Positions 41,372 through 51,063 of a stretch of DNA of 64,000 nt are shown piece after piece. This DNA comes from Bradyrhizobium sp. LMTR 3. GTDB lineage: Bacteria > Pseudomonadota > Alphaproteobacteria > Rhizobiales > Xanthobacteraceae. The notes beneath the pieces were generated by a model. That model was not told the origin of the DNA, did not search any database, and saw nothing but the letters and a program-made list of their open reading frames with translations. The DNA lies in the NCBI RefSeq assembly GCF_001693485.1, contig NZ_MAXC01000005.1, positions 62,001 to 126,000 on the forward strand. Reading direction: 5' to 3'. The translations under genes were made by a program, and so were the position numbers. Within the stretch, counting starts at the first letter, position 1, and each line of letters opens with the position of its first letter.

Positions 41372-42627
41372 GGAAAAAGTCCCCGCACGTTTTTGGCGGC
41401 GCGCACCTTCTCGACGCCGATCGCCATCGCCGCCGTGCGGTGCGGGATCTTGTCCGTCTTCGCTCGCTGCAGCATGTGGTCGAAAGCGCGATCGAGGATC
41501 GCGTATTCGCGCCGCGTCACTTCCTCTTCCTCCCAGAACAATTGCTGCAGGTCCTGCACCCATTCGAAGTAGCTGACGACGACGCCGCCGGAATTGCAGA
41601 GAATGTCGGGAATCAGGAACACTTCGCTTTGGCGCTTTTCCAGCACCAGATCGGCCTCCGGCGTGGTCGGGCCGTTGGCGCCCTCGGCCAGCACGCGGCA
41701 CTTGAGGTTTTCGGCGCCCCTGGCATCGATCACCCGCTCCATCGCCGCCGGCACCAGTACGTCGCAGGGCAGCGTGAGGATTTGCTCGGGATCGAAAGTC
41801 AACTCGTTGGAGAACCCGGCGATACTTCCATGCGCGCCCGCATGTCGCATCAGCGCCGGAATATCCAGCCCCTTCGGATCGTGCAGCGCGCCGGTGTGAT
41901 CGCTGACCGCGATGATCTTCAGGCCATACTGTTGTAGTTCCAGCGCGGCGTAGGAGCCGACATTGCCAAAGCCCTGGATCACGGCGGTCGCGCTGCCCGG
42001 ATTGATCGATAGCTCCTTGAGCACCCGCTTGGCGAGATAGGCGACGCCGCGCCCGGTGGCTTCGCGACGGCCGAGCGTGCCGCCCGACGATACCGGCTTG
42101 CCGGTCACGATCTCGGTCACGGTTTGGCCTTGGTACATCGAATAGGTGTCCATGAACCAGGCCATCACCTGTTCGTTGGTGCCCATGTCCGGCGCCATCA
42201 CGTCGGTATGCGGACCGACGAACGGGATCATCTCCTGCATGTAGCGCCGCGACAGCCCTTCCAATTCGCGCTTGGAAATCGTGGAGAGATCGACGTTGAC
42301 GCCGCCCTTGGCGCCGCCATATGGCAGCCCGACGAGCGCGCATTTCCAGCTCATCCAGATGGCGAGCGCCGCGACCTCGCCGATGTCGACAGAGGGTGCA
42401 AACCGCGTGCCGCCTTTGGTCGGACCGAGGGTGAGGTGGTGCTGGACACGATAGCCTTCGAATACTGCGACCGTGCCGTCGTCGCGGTGGATCGGGCAAG
42501 AGACAGTAACCGCCCGCTTCGGCATCAGGATACGATCGCGCTCATCCATCGGAATTTCCAGATGGTTGGCGATGACGCCAAACTGATTAACCGCCATGTC
42601 GAACACGGGACCGGAATAAACCGTCAT
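41368..42627 (-). CDS. Glutamate dehydrogenase (Glu/Leu/Phe/Val dehydrogenase family)
   Basis: The 419-residue enzyme has the family substrate site PYGGAKGGV with catalytic Lys107, GGTRFAPSVDIGEVAALA, the NAD domain VIQGFGNVGSYAALEL and LAEGANGPTTPEAD. It deaminates glutamate to 2-oxoglutarate or the reverse, probably NAD-linked from the single-domain length. ATG 42627 has AGTGGAGGAA with better spacing than ATG 42630. Its stop overlaps the VOC start. It is divergent from the PfkB kinase at 42869. Confidence 0.93.
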   Translation of the reverse strand: MTVYSGPVFDMAVNQFGVIANHLEIPMDERDRILMPKRAVTVSCPIHRDDGTVAVFEGYRVQHHLTLGPTKGGTRFAPSVDIGEVAALAIWMSWKCALVGLPYGGAKGGVNVDLSTISKRELEGLSRRYMQEMIPFVGPHTDVMAPDMGTNEQVMAWFMDTYSMYQGQTVTEIVTGKPVSSGGTLGRREATGRGVAYLAKRVLKELSINPGSATAVIQGFGNVGSYAALELQQYGLKIIAVSDHTGALHDPKGLDIPALMRHAGAHGSIAGFSNELTFDPEQILTLPCDVLVPAAMERVIDARGAENLKCRVLAEGANGPTTPEADLVLEKRQSEVFLIPDILCNSGGVVVSYFEWVQDLQQLFWEEEEVTRREYAILDRAFDHMLQRAKTDKIPHRTAAMAIGVEKVRAAKNVRGLFP

Positions 42628-42868
42628 CATTTCCTCCACTTTTGTCGCACCGCTGGGGAAACCCGGGCAGCCGTCAGCCGTTATACGACGGTATGCCCCA
42701 GCCCCCCTTAAGGACGGTCGCAGTCTCCTCTATACTCCCATCTCAAGCAGCAAAGACGGCACGGTTGCGAATAATTTCAGCGAATGCATCCGATAACCAG
42801 TGCTAATGTGTGTGCGCCGCGCCGGGACCATCTTTGCCCAACACTCTGCAGGATATGACGGAAAACGC

Positions 42869-43762
42869 ATGCAGGCCCTCTTCATCGGACAGACCTATAT
42901 CGACGTTACCTTCATCACCGACCACATGCCGACCGGCGACGAAAAACACGTGGCCTCCGCCTATGCGGTGTCGTTTGGCGGCAACGCCGTGACGGCGGCG
43001 TTCTGCTGCGCCAAGCTCGGAATCGTGCCGGACCTGATCTCGACCATGGCCAACGACTGGCTCGGCCGCATGTTTCAGGACATGGCCGCGAAATATGGAA
43101 TCTCTATCCATCCGCGCAAGGTCAACTCCTCGTCGCTGTCGTTCATCATGCCGAAAGACGGCAAACGCGCCATCGTACGCTGCCGCGACGACGAGCACAT
43201 TCATCCCTTCCCGATGCTGAACCTGAAGGGCTGCCGCGCGCTGCATGTCGACGGCCATCAGCCGGACGCTGCGATCCATTATGCCAAACTCTGCCGCGAG
43301 GACGGCATTCTGACATCGCTCGACGGCGGCGGCCTGCGCACCAACACCCATGAGCTGCTGGAATTCATCGATGTCGCCATCGTGGCCGAACGGCTGTGCG
43401 AACAGATGGACAAGACGCCGGAGGCCATGCTGGATTATCTGAAGAGCCGCGGATGCCGGATCGGCGGCGTCACCATGGGCGAGAAGGGCCTGCTCTGGTA
43501 TGACGAGACCGGCGCCGTCCGCCGCCTTCCCGCGCTTCCGGTTACGCCCGAACGCGTTATCGATACCAACGGCGCAGGCGACGTCTTCCACGGCGCCTAC
43601 GTCTATTCCTATCTCGCCAATCCCGCTAAAAGCTGGCAGGAGCATTTCGAGCTTGCGCGCGCCGCCTCGACCTTCAAGGTCCAGCGTCTCGGCAATGAGG
43701 CCGGCCTGCCGACGATCGCCGACATCGAGGCGATCACGCGGGAGTTTCAGGTCAGCGCCTGA
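42869..43762 (+). CDS. PfkB-family carbohydrate kinase
   Basis: This 297-residue kinase has the PfkB N-terminal GG motif in VSFGGNAVTAAFCCAKLG and the C-terminal anion-hole DTNGAGDVFHGAYVYSYLA with the catalytic Asp. Members phosphorylate sugars or nucleosides. ATG 42869 is chosen where the family begins; the frame is open to 42800. It lies 24 bases before a second PfkB gene on the same strand, so a two-kinase operon is likely. The sugar cannot be read from sequence. Confidence 0.88.
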   Translation: MQALFIGQTYIDVTFITDHMPTGDEKHVASAYAVSFGGNAVTAAFCCAKLGIVPDLISTMANDWLGRMFQDMAAKYGISIHPRKVNSSSLSFIMPKDGKRAIVRCRDDEHIHPFPMLNLKGCRALHVDGHQPDAAIHYAKLCREDGILTSLDGGGLRTNTHELLEFIDVAIVAERLCEQMDKTPEAMLDYLKSRGCRIGGVTMGEKGLLWYDETGAVRRLPALPVTPERVIDTNGAGDVFHGAYVYSYLANPAKSWQEHFELARAASTFKVQRLGNEAGLPTIADIEAITREFQVSA

Positions 43763-43786
43763 GCAAGCGAACGGGGGTTAGTACGC

Positions 43787-44701
43787 GTGGGGCGCGTGTT
43801 CGTCGCCGGCAGCATCAACATGGATGTGGTGGCGACGGCCGACCGACATCCGAAGGTCGGCGAGACCGTCGCAGGCCGAGCGGTGCATTATTTTCCAGGC
43901 GGCAAGGGCGCCAACCAGGCCGTGGCCGCCGCAAAGCTCGGCGCACCGTCAACGCTGATCGGCCGGCTGGGCGCGGATGCGTTCGGCCAGCAGTTGCGGC
44001 AGTTTCTCACCGCCCAAGGCGTCGACCTCGCTTTGGTCAAGGACACCGCGGATGTCCATACCGGAACGGCCGTGATCACCATCGCCGACGCCGACAACAC
44101 CATCGTCGTCGTACCCGGCGCCAATGCGCTGGTCAGTACCGGGGATGTCACAGCCCCCGTGCTTGCCAAAGGCGACGTTGCCGTGAGTCAGTTTGAAATT
44201 CCGCAAGCCACGATCATCGCCTTCTTCAAACGGGCACGCGCGGCCGGCGCGACCACCATCCTCAATCCGGCGCCGGCGACCGTCTGCGGCCCCGAGCTGC
44301 TCGACCTCGTCGATATCCTTGTTCTCAACGAAACCGAGCTCGGGCTTCTCGCCCAGACCGATCTTCGCGACACCGACGACCCCATCCGTTTCGCCGAAGC
44401 GGCGCGGTGCCTGCCAGCGGGCTCCGAGAAAATCGTCTGCGTTACACTCGGCAAGCGCGGCGTGCTCGCGCTTGTCGGCGGCGAACCCTCGCTGATCGCG
44501 GGACGGGCCGTAAAGGCCGTGGACACCACCGGCGCCGGCGATTGCTTCGTCGGCGCCCTCGCCGCACAGCTTGCCAACGGCAAGGCAATCCGCGACGCGC
44601 TTGAATATGCCAATGCCGCCGCATCGATCTGCGTGCAGCGAATGGGCGCCGCGCCGTCGATGCCGACGGCAGCGGAGGTACCGGCGGTTTTACGTACGTA
44701 G
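43787..44701 (+). CDS. Ribokinase (PfkB family)
   Basis: The 304-residue kinase begins with a GTG and has the ribokinase pattern: VFVAGSINMDVVATADRHPK, FPGGKGANQAVAAAKLG, GTAVITIADADNTIVVVPGA and DTTGAGDCFVGALAAQLANG. A GGGGG run precedes the start. Ribokinase makes ribose 5-phosphate from ribose. It follows the PfkB kinase by 24 bases. A family E repeat lies just after its stop. Other pentoses or deoxyribose remain possible substrates. Confidence 0.87.
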   Translation: MGRVFVAGSINMDVVATADRHPKVGETVAGRAVHYFPGGKGANQAVAAAKLGAPSTLIGRLGADAFGQQLRQFLTAQGVDLALVKDTADVHTGTAVITIADADNTIVVVPGANALVSTGDVTAPVLAKGDVAVSQFEIPQATIIAFFKRARAAGATTILNPAPATVCGPELLDLVDILVLNETELGLLAQTDLRDTDDPIRFAEAARCLPAGSEKIVCVTLGKRGVLALVGGEPSLIAGRAVKAVDTTGAGDCFVGALAAQLANGKAIRDALEYANAAASICVQRMGAAPSMPTAAEVPAVLRT

Positions 44702-44710
44702 CCTGACTTC

Positions 44711-44801
44711 GTAGGGTGGCAAAGGCGCGACAGCGCCGTGCCCACCATCCATCCAGGATCTCGCAAGGATGGTGGGCACGCTTGCGCTTTGCCCACCCTA
44801 C
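44711..44801. repeat. Dispersed palindromic repeat, family E copy 1
   Basis: GTAGGGTGG at one end and CCACCCTAC at the other bracket CGTGCCCACCAT / ATGGTGGGCACG. The same structure occurs at 61531-61619. It lies between convergent genes and would fold as a long hairpin in either transcript. Confidence 0.9.
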
Positions 44802-44813
44802 AAAGCCGCAAGT

Positions 44814-46034
44814 TTAAGTCAGCGCACTCTTCAGGTCGAAGCTCGCGTCGGCAGCCTGCTCGGGCGTGATCGAGCCATGGACGGCAAGCAGGCGCCGTCC
44901 GAACATGTGATCGCCCGCGCGATTGACGGATTCGATGCCGACGAGTTGCCCGCCCCTGTAGCAAAAAGCCGAGAATGCCGCCTTGGCTTGATCGCCGCGC
45001 ACCACCACGCGGTCGTAGCCGGTGGTTAGTCCCGCGATCTGGAGCTTGTCGGGCCCCTGATCGCTCCAGAACCAGGGCAGGCCGTCATACGGCTTGGCAT
45101 CGCCGGTCAGCCGGGCCGCGACACAGCGCGCGTGGTCGGTGGCGTTCTGCACTGACTCCAGCCGCAGCGAGCCACCGAAACGCGGGCTCGCAAACAGCGC
45201 GCAATCGCCGATCGCCGAGATATTGGGATCGGCGGTCAGCAGGTGCTCATCGACGATGATGCCCGACGCGACCGGAAGGCCGGCGTCCGCCGCCAGTTCC
45301 ACATTCGGCAACACGCCAACGCCGACCACAATCAGGTCGGCTTTCATGTGCCGGCCATCGCTGAGGCTGACGCCGATCACCTTGTGGCCGTCGCTCTCGA
45401 TGCTGGTCACCTGCACGCCCAGATGAATACGAATGCCCGCCGCGGTATGGCGCGACTGGAAAAACTCCGAGATCTCCGCCGTCACCGCGCGCGCCATCAC
45501 GCGCGTGCCGAGTTCGACGACGTCGACTTCGAGGCCCTTGGCCCGCGCCGTCGCCGCGAACTCCAGCCCGATAAATCCGGCGCCGATGACGACGACGCGC
45601 TGGCCTTCGGTGATGTAGTCGCGCAGCGACTGGCTTTCGTCGAGCGTGCGCAAATAACGCACGCTGTCGAGATTGGCGTTGGGAATGTCGAGCAGGCGGT
45701 TGCGCGCGCCGGTCGCCAGCACCAGATGGCCGTAGTCAAGCGAAGCGCCGGAGGCGAGCGCCACCTTGCAGGCGGCGCGGTCGATCGACACCGCGCGATC
45801 GGAGATCAGGTCGACCTTCTGGTCGAGATAGAATTTTTCCGGCCGGAACATCAGGCTGTCGGGCCCGCCGGTTCCTTTCAGATAGGCCTTGGACAGCGGC
45901 GGCCGCTGGTAGGGCAGATGGCCTTCATCGTTCAACAACACGATGCGTTCCGAAAAGCCGTGCTGGCGCAGCGAGGCCGCAAGCTGATAGCCGGCGTGGC
46001 CCGCGCCGATAATGACAACCGCTCCTGCCGTCAT
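44814..46034 (-). CDS. Ferredoxin/rubredoxin reductase-like FAD/NAD(P) oxidoreductase
   Basis: The 406-residue flavoprotein has VVIIGAGHAGYQLAASLRQH for FAD, YQRPPLSKAYLKG typical of rhodocoxin/putidaredoxin reductases, the NAD motif VVVIGAGFIGLEFAATAR and SAIGDCALFASPRFGG with the C-terminal FWSDQ segment. Enzymes of this group reduce ferredoxins that serve P450s or dioxygenases. No ferredoxin gene adjoins it. It could supply electrons to the P450 at 26763, 17 kb away (inference). It converges on the ribokinase. Confidence 0.88.
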   Translation of the reverse strand: MTAGAVVIIGAGHAGYQLAASLRQHGFSERIVLLNDEGHLPYQRPPLSKAYLKGTGGPDSLMFRPEKFYLDQKVDLISDRAVSIDRAACKVALASGASLDYGHLVLATGARNRLLDIPNANLDSVRYLRTLDESQSLRDYITEGQRVVVIGAGFIGLEFAATARAKGLEVDVVELGTRVMARAVTAEISEFFQSRHTAAGIRIHLGVQVTSIESDGHKVIGVSLSDGRHMKADLIVVGVGVLPNVELAADAGLPVASGIIVDEHLLTADPNISAIGDCALFASPRFGGSLRLESVQNATDHARCVAARLTGDAKPYDGLPWFWSDQGPDKLQIAGLTTGYDRVVVRGDQAKAAFSAFCYRGGQLVGIESVNRAGDHMFGRRLLAVHGSITPEQAADASFDLKSALT

Positions 46035-46305
46035 AGGGACATCCTACGTTCGAGCGCACGGGAATGACCCATGTCGTTTCCTCTCCGGTGATTTTGGCTT
46101 GCCTGCCTCGTCCCTTGGGAGCGGCGCTCGTGTCCGTCCCGAACGATGACGGGCGCTATCTGACCTCATGGAACGACGGGACGCAAGGGCATCTGCGGCC
46201 CTGAGGGCGGCGTTTGCCGCATTTTGCGGGCCTGGCCGGGGATTGTCACCTCTTGCCTTCTCTATTTAAATGTCCCGCCCGTCCGCGCGCCCCCGAGGCC
46301 TTGCC

Positions 46306-47097
46306 ATGTCGACTTCCGATGATACCGCCGCCCCTGCCCTGCTGAGGATCGAGGGCCCGATCGCCACGATCACGCTCAATCGCCCCGCGGCCTTCAACTC
46401 GATCAATCTGTCGATCGCGCAAAAGCTCGAGCAGCTCGGCGCGGAGGTCGAAGGCAATGACGACATAAGGGTGCTGGTGATCGAGGGCGAAGGCCGCGCC
46501 TTCTCGGCCGGCGGCGACCTGCAGACCATCGGCGCCGCCGCCGCGAACGATACGATCGCGCCCGTGGTCGGGGAGCTGTTGAAGCACTACCATGCCTTCA
46601 TCGAAGCGGTGCGGCGGATGCCCAAGATCGTGCTGTCGAGCGTCCACGGGTCCGCTGCCGGTGCTGGCATGGGCCTGGCATTCGTCACCGACCTCTGCAT
46701 CGCAGCCGATGACGCCCGTTTCACGCCAGCCTATGCCAAGATCGGCGTCTCGCCGGATGGCGGCAGCACGGTCGGCATGGTCGGCACCGTCGGCACCCGC
46801 CGCGCCCTGCAGATCTTTCTGGCCGAAGACAGTTTTACCGCGCAGCAGGCCTATGAGTGGGGCCTGGTCGCCCGCGTCGTTCCGGCGGCGGAGTTGAAAG
46901 CCGAAACGCGCAAATTCGCCGAGCGGCTGGCGCAGAACCCGCACGCCGCAATCGCCGGCACCAAGTCGCTAATCTATCAGGCCGCGGTTACGCCGACGAA
47001 GCAGCAGCTCGATGCCGAGGAAGCGAAGATCATCGATGCCATGCAAACGGATGAATTTCGTGTCGCGGTGAAGAAGTTCACCAGCAAGTCGAAGTGA
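46306..47097 (+). CDS. Enoyl-CoA hydratase/isomerase family protein (PaaG-like)
   Basis: This 263-residue crotonase has the oxyanion block FSAGGDLQTI and VHGSAAGAGMGLAFVTDLCI. The first catalytic Glu of hydratases is absent (GAGMGLA), and the second position is Asp in IGVSPDGGSTV, the pattern of PaaG-type isomerases. So an isomerisation of an acyl-CoA is more likely than hydration. ATG 46306 follows CGAGGCCTTGCC. It stands alone; the neighbours are oppositely oriented. Confidence 0.88.
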   Translation: MSTSDDTAAPALLRIEGPIATITLNRPAAFNSINLSIAQKLEQLGAEVEGNDDIRVLVIEGEGRAFSAGGDLQTIGAAAANDTIAPVVGELLKHYHAFIEAVRRMPKIVLSSVHGSAAGAGMGLAFVTDLCIAADDARFTPAYAKIGVSPDGGSTVGMVGTVGTRRALQIFLAEDSFTAQQAYEWGLVARVVPAAELKAETRKFAERLAQNPHAAIAGTKSLIYQAAVTPTKQQLDAEEAKIIDAMQTDEFRVAVKKFTSKSK

Positions 47098-47129
47098 TCA
47101 TTTGGCGTGTACAGCGCCTCACTTTCGCT

Positions 47130-47155
47130 GTCATCCCTGCGAACGCAGGGACGAC
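47130..47155. repeat. Single hairpin of repeat family D
   Basis: GTCATCCCTGCGAACGCAGG and the following GACGAC form one arm of the family D element, alone between two convergent genes. Confidence 0.65.
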
Positions 47156-47172
47156 ATCGTGGCTTCGAAAAG

Positions 47173-48879
47173 CTAGTCCTTCCCCTGCCCGCGCATGAAG
47201 TCGAAATCGCAGCCCTCGTCGGCCTGCAGGATCGTCTCGTTGAACAGATGCGCGTAGCCGCGCTTGGCCCAGTCGGGCGTCACGGCCGGTGCCAGCGCCG
47301 CGCGTCGCTTTTCCAGCTCCGCCTCGTCGACGAGCAGGTCGATGCTACGCTTGGCGACGTCGAGCCGGATCATGTCGCCATTCTTCACCAGCGCCAGCGG
47401 CCCGCCCACGGCCGACTCCGGCGTGATGTGCAACACGATGGTGCCGAACGCCGTTCCGCTCATACGCGCGTCTGATATCCGCACCATGTCCTTGGTGCCG
47501 CCACGCGCAAGCTTCTTCGGGATCGGCAGATAGCCCGCTTCCGGCATGCCCGGCGCGCCCTTGGGGCCGGCGTTGCGCAGAACCAGCACGTCGTCAGCGT
47601 TGACGTCGAGATCCGGGTCGTCGACCCGCAGCGTCATGTCTTCGACCGATTCGAATACCACGGCGCGCCCGGTGTGCTGCAGCAGTTTTGGGCTCGCCGC
47701 CGATTGCTTGATGACGGCGCCACGCGGCGCGAGGTTGCCATGCAGGACGGCCATTGCGCCTTCGGCCTTGATCGGATTGTCGCGCGGACGGATGGCGTCC
47801 TGTCCCGGAACATCTTCCGCGCCAGCGACAACATCGCGCAGCGTCTGACCAGTGATGGTCTTGGCGTCGAGATCGATGAGATCGCCAAGTTGCGCCATCA
47901 ACTTCGGCACGCCGCCGGCATGATGGAAATGCTCCATGTAATGCTCGCCCGACGGTTTCAGATCGACGAGCACCGGCACCTCGCGGCCGAGCCTGTCGAA
48001 TGTCTCGAGGTCGATCTTGTGCGGCGAGCGATGGGCGATCGCGGTGAGATGGATCAGACCATTGGTCGAGCCGCCGATCGCCTGCATCACGACCTGCGCG
48101 TTGCGGAACGATGCCGACGTCAGAATCTCGCTCGGCCTCGGTCCCTTGGCTTTCGCCATTTCAGCCGCGACCCTGCCGCTGGCCTCGGCCGAGCGAAAAC
48201 GTTCGGCATGCGGCGCCGGGATCGTCGCGCTCATTGGCAGCGACAGCCCGAGTGCCTCGGTGATGCACGCCATGGTGCTGGCGGTGCCCATCACCATGCA
48301 AGTGCCGACCGACGGCGCCAGCCGGCCGTTGACGGCTTCGATCTCGTTGTCATCGATCTCGCCTGCGCGATATTTCGCCCAGAGCCGGCGGCAATCGGTA
48401 CAGGCGCCGAGCACCTCGCCCCTGTGATGCCCGACCACCATCGGGCCCACCGGAATGACGACGGTCGGCAGATCGGCCGAGACCGCGGCCATGATCTGCG
48501 CCGGCAACGTCTTGTCGCATCCCCCGATCACCACAACGGCGTCCATCGGCTGCGCGCGGATCATCTCCTCGGTGTCCATCGCCATCAGATTGCGCAAGTA
48601 CATCGAGGTCGGATAGGCAAAGCTCTCGGCGATCGAAATCGTCGGGAACACCATCGGCATCGCACCCGACAGCATCACGCCGCGCTTCACCGCTTCGATG
48701 ATTTGCGGAACGTTGCCGTGGCAGGGATTGTAGTCGCTGTAAGTATTGGTGATGCCGACGATCGGCCTGTTCAGCGCATCATCCGAGTAGCCCATGGCCT
48801 TGATGAAGGCCTTGCGCAGGAATAGCGAGAAGCCAGCATCGCCATAACTCGTCAGTCCCTTGCGAAGTCCGTCGGCCAT
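47173..48879 (-). CDS. IlvD/Edd-family dehydratase (sugar-acid dehydratase type)
   Basis: The 568-residue enzyme has the Fe-S ligand cysteines in NPCHGNVPQ, IGGCDKTLPAQI and GTCMVMGTASTM and the family end WAKRGYAHLFNETILQADEG. The opening RKGLTSYGDAGFSLFLRKAF and GACTDCRRLWAKYRAGEID favour the L-arabinonate/D-xylonate-type sugar-acid dehydratases over valine/isoleucine IlvD. It removes water to give a 2-keto-3-deoxy acid. Start ATG 48879 is preceded by AAAGGGAATAAGAAG. Uronate dehydrogenase lies just upstream on the same strand, supporting an aldarate or aldonate substrate (inference). Confidence 0.88.
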   Translation of the reverse strand: MADGLRKGLTSYGDAGFSLFLRKAFIKAMGYSDDALNRPIVGITNTYSDYNPCHGNVPQIIEAVKRGVMLSGAMPMVFPTISIAESFAYPTSMYLRNLMAMDTEEMIRAQPMDAVVVIGGCDKTLPAQIMAAVSADLPTVVIPVGPMVVGHHRGEVLGACTDCRRLWAKYRAGEIDDNEIEAVNGRLAPSVGTCMVMGTASTMACITEALGLSLPMSATIPAPHAERFRSAEASGRVAAEMAKAKGPRPSEILTSASFRNAQVVMQAIGGSTNGLIHLTAIAHRSPHKIDLETFDRLGREVPVLVDLKPSGEHYMEHFHHAGGVPKLMAQLGDLIDLDAKTITGQTLRDVVAGAEDVPGQDAIRPRDNPIKAEGAMAVLHGNLAPRGAVIKQSAASPKLLQHTGRAVVFESVEDMTLRVDDPDLDVNADDVLVLRNAGPKGAPGMPEAGYLPIPKKLARGGTKDMVRISDARMSGTAFGTIVLHITPESAVGGPLALVKNGDMIRLDVAKRSIDLLVDEAELEKRRAALAPAVTPDWAKRGYAHLFNETILQADEGCDFDFMRGQGKD

Positions 48880-49001
48880 CTTCTTATTCCCTTTTTCGAG
48901 GCCTTGGCTTCCAGGCATCTGGTAAGCCCCGGCCACGATATGATCGTCAGTATGGTTTCCGGGCCCGCGCCGCAAGGGTGCATGACCCGGAATTCGATAC
49001 C

Positions 49002-49820
49002 TCACTTCCAGTCGATGATCCGGCTCTCGTCGCCGTCGAACTCCATGCTGCAGAACGTGCCGCCCTGGTAGTAATCGCCGACCGGATCCGGCTTCAGCTT
49101 GGCCTGCTCGGCTATCGCGTGCTCGCGGAAATCCTCGGCCCGGCCGGTCGGCCGATAGCCGAGCTCGTAGGCGCGATGGTTGTCCCACCAGGCGCGCTCG
49201 TTGTAGGAGGCGCCGTAGAAGATTTCGAAGTGAATGTCGGGGTGGTCGAGCCCGATGCGGCAGAGCTGCACCAGGTCCTCCGGCTTCAGCCAGATTGACA
49301 GGCGGCGGTGATCCAGCGGCATCTCGCCGAAATTGCCGATCCGGATACAGGTGACGCCAAGCCCGTGCTTGTCGGCATAGAGCCCGCCCACGGCCTCGCC
49401 GAACACCTTGCTGACGCCGTAGCGGCTGTCGGGCCGCGCGGTGACGTCGGTGCCGATCCGGTGATGTCGCGGATAGAAGCCGACCGCATGGTTCGACGAG
49501 GCGAACACTACGCGCTTGACGCCTTTTTTCCGCGCCGCTTCGAACAGATTGTAGCCGCCGATAATGTTGGATTGCAGGATCGAATCCCACGGACCTTCGA
49601 CCGAATAGCCACCGAAATGCAGGATGCCGTCGATGCCTTCGCAGATCGCCTCGACCTGCGCCAGATCAGCGAGATCGGCCGGCTTGAACTTCTCGTCCTT
49701 GCCGAGATCGGCCGGCGGCTTCAAGTCGCTCAGCAACAGGTCCGGATAGATCGGCGGCAACAGCTTGCGCAAGGATGTGCCGATCCCGCCGGCCGCGCCG
49801 GTCATCAATATGCGTGGCAT
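49002..49820 (-). CDS. Uronate dehydrogenase-like NAD-dependent short-chain dehydrogenase/epimerase
   Basis: This 272-residue protein has the NAD motif TGAAGGIG (7-14), the catalytic YGVSK (Tyr133, Lys137), FASSNHAVGFYPRHHRIGTD and WWDNHRAYELGYRPTGRAED. These blocks match bacterial uronate dehydrogenases as I know them. Such enzymes oxidise galacturonate or glucuronate to the aldarolactone. The SMP-30 lactonase is divergent across a 94-base promoter region and the dehydratase lies downstream, forming a full oxidative set. An NDP-sugar epimerase is less likely because of the short length and HAVGFYP block. Confidence 0.85.
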   Translation of the reverse strand: MPRILMTGAAGGIGTSLRKLLPPIYPDLLLSDLKPPADLGKDEKFKPADLADLAQVEAICEGIDGILHFGGYSVEGPWDSILQSNIIGGYNLFEAARKKGVKRVVFASSNHAVGFYPRHHRIGTDVTARPDSRYGVSKVFGEAVGGLYADKHGLGVTCIRIGNFGEMPLDHRRLSIWLKPEDLVQLCRIGLDHPDIHFEIFYGASYNERAWWDNHRAYELGYRPTGRAEDFREHAIAEQAKLKPDPVGDYYQGGTFCSMEFDGDESRIIDWK

Positions 49821-49853
49821 TTGTTTCCTCTTGGTCTCGCGATCGATTTGCGG

Positions 49854-49870
49854 TCATTAGCAGGTAATGA
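49854..49870. promoter_or_regulatory. Inverted repeat in the udh/SMP-30 divergent promoter
   Basis: TCATTA-GCAGG-TAATGA has perfect 6-bp arms. It lies in the 94-base gap between the divergent genes (49821-49914), so a single regulator could control both. The regulator gene is not adjacent. Confidence 0.5.
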
Positions 49871-49914
49871 TAGCTAACCCAAACGCTCTGGGAACGCACC
49901 AACGAGAACAGCAA

Positions 49915-50883
<969 letters not shown>

Positions 50884-50901
50884 CTCCCCGCACACACAAC
50901 T

Positions 50902-51040
50902 GTCGTCCCTGCGGACGCAGGGACCCATAACCACAGGATCGAGTTGTTGAAGCAGGTTGGAGCACCAGCCTTCGCAAAACGACTTCCTGTGGTTATGGGT
51001 CCCGGATCGGCGCTCGCTACGCTCGCTTGTCCGGGACGAC
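50902..51040. repeat. Dispersed repeat, family D copy 2
   Basis: GTCGTCCCTGCGGACGCAGG with CCCATAACCACAGG at one end faces CCTGTGGTTATGGGTCCCGG and a second GTCCGGGACGAC arm. It lies between convergent genes. Confidence 0.85.
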
Positions 51041-51063
51041 AGGATGGTCAGAGACTCGCCCGC

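Noticed and set aside
47674..48825. Open frame of 383 codons antisense to the IlvD/Edd dehydratase
   Set aside because: Composition is typical of a reverse-frame shadow (many His/Arg), and the dehydratase motifs lie on the other strand.
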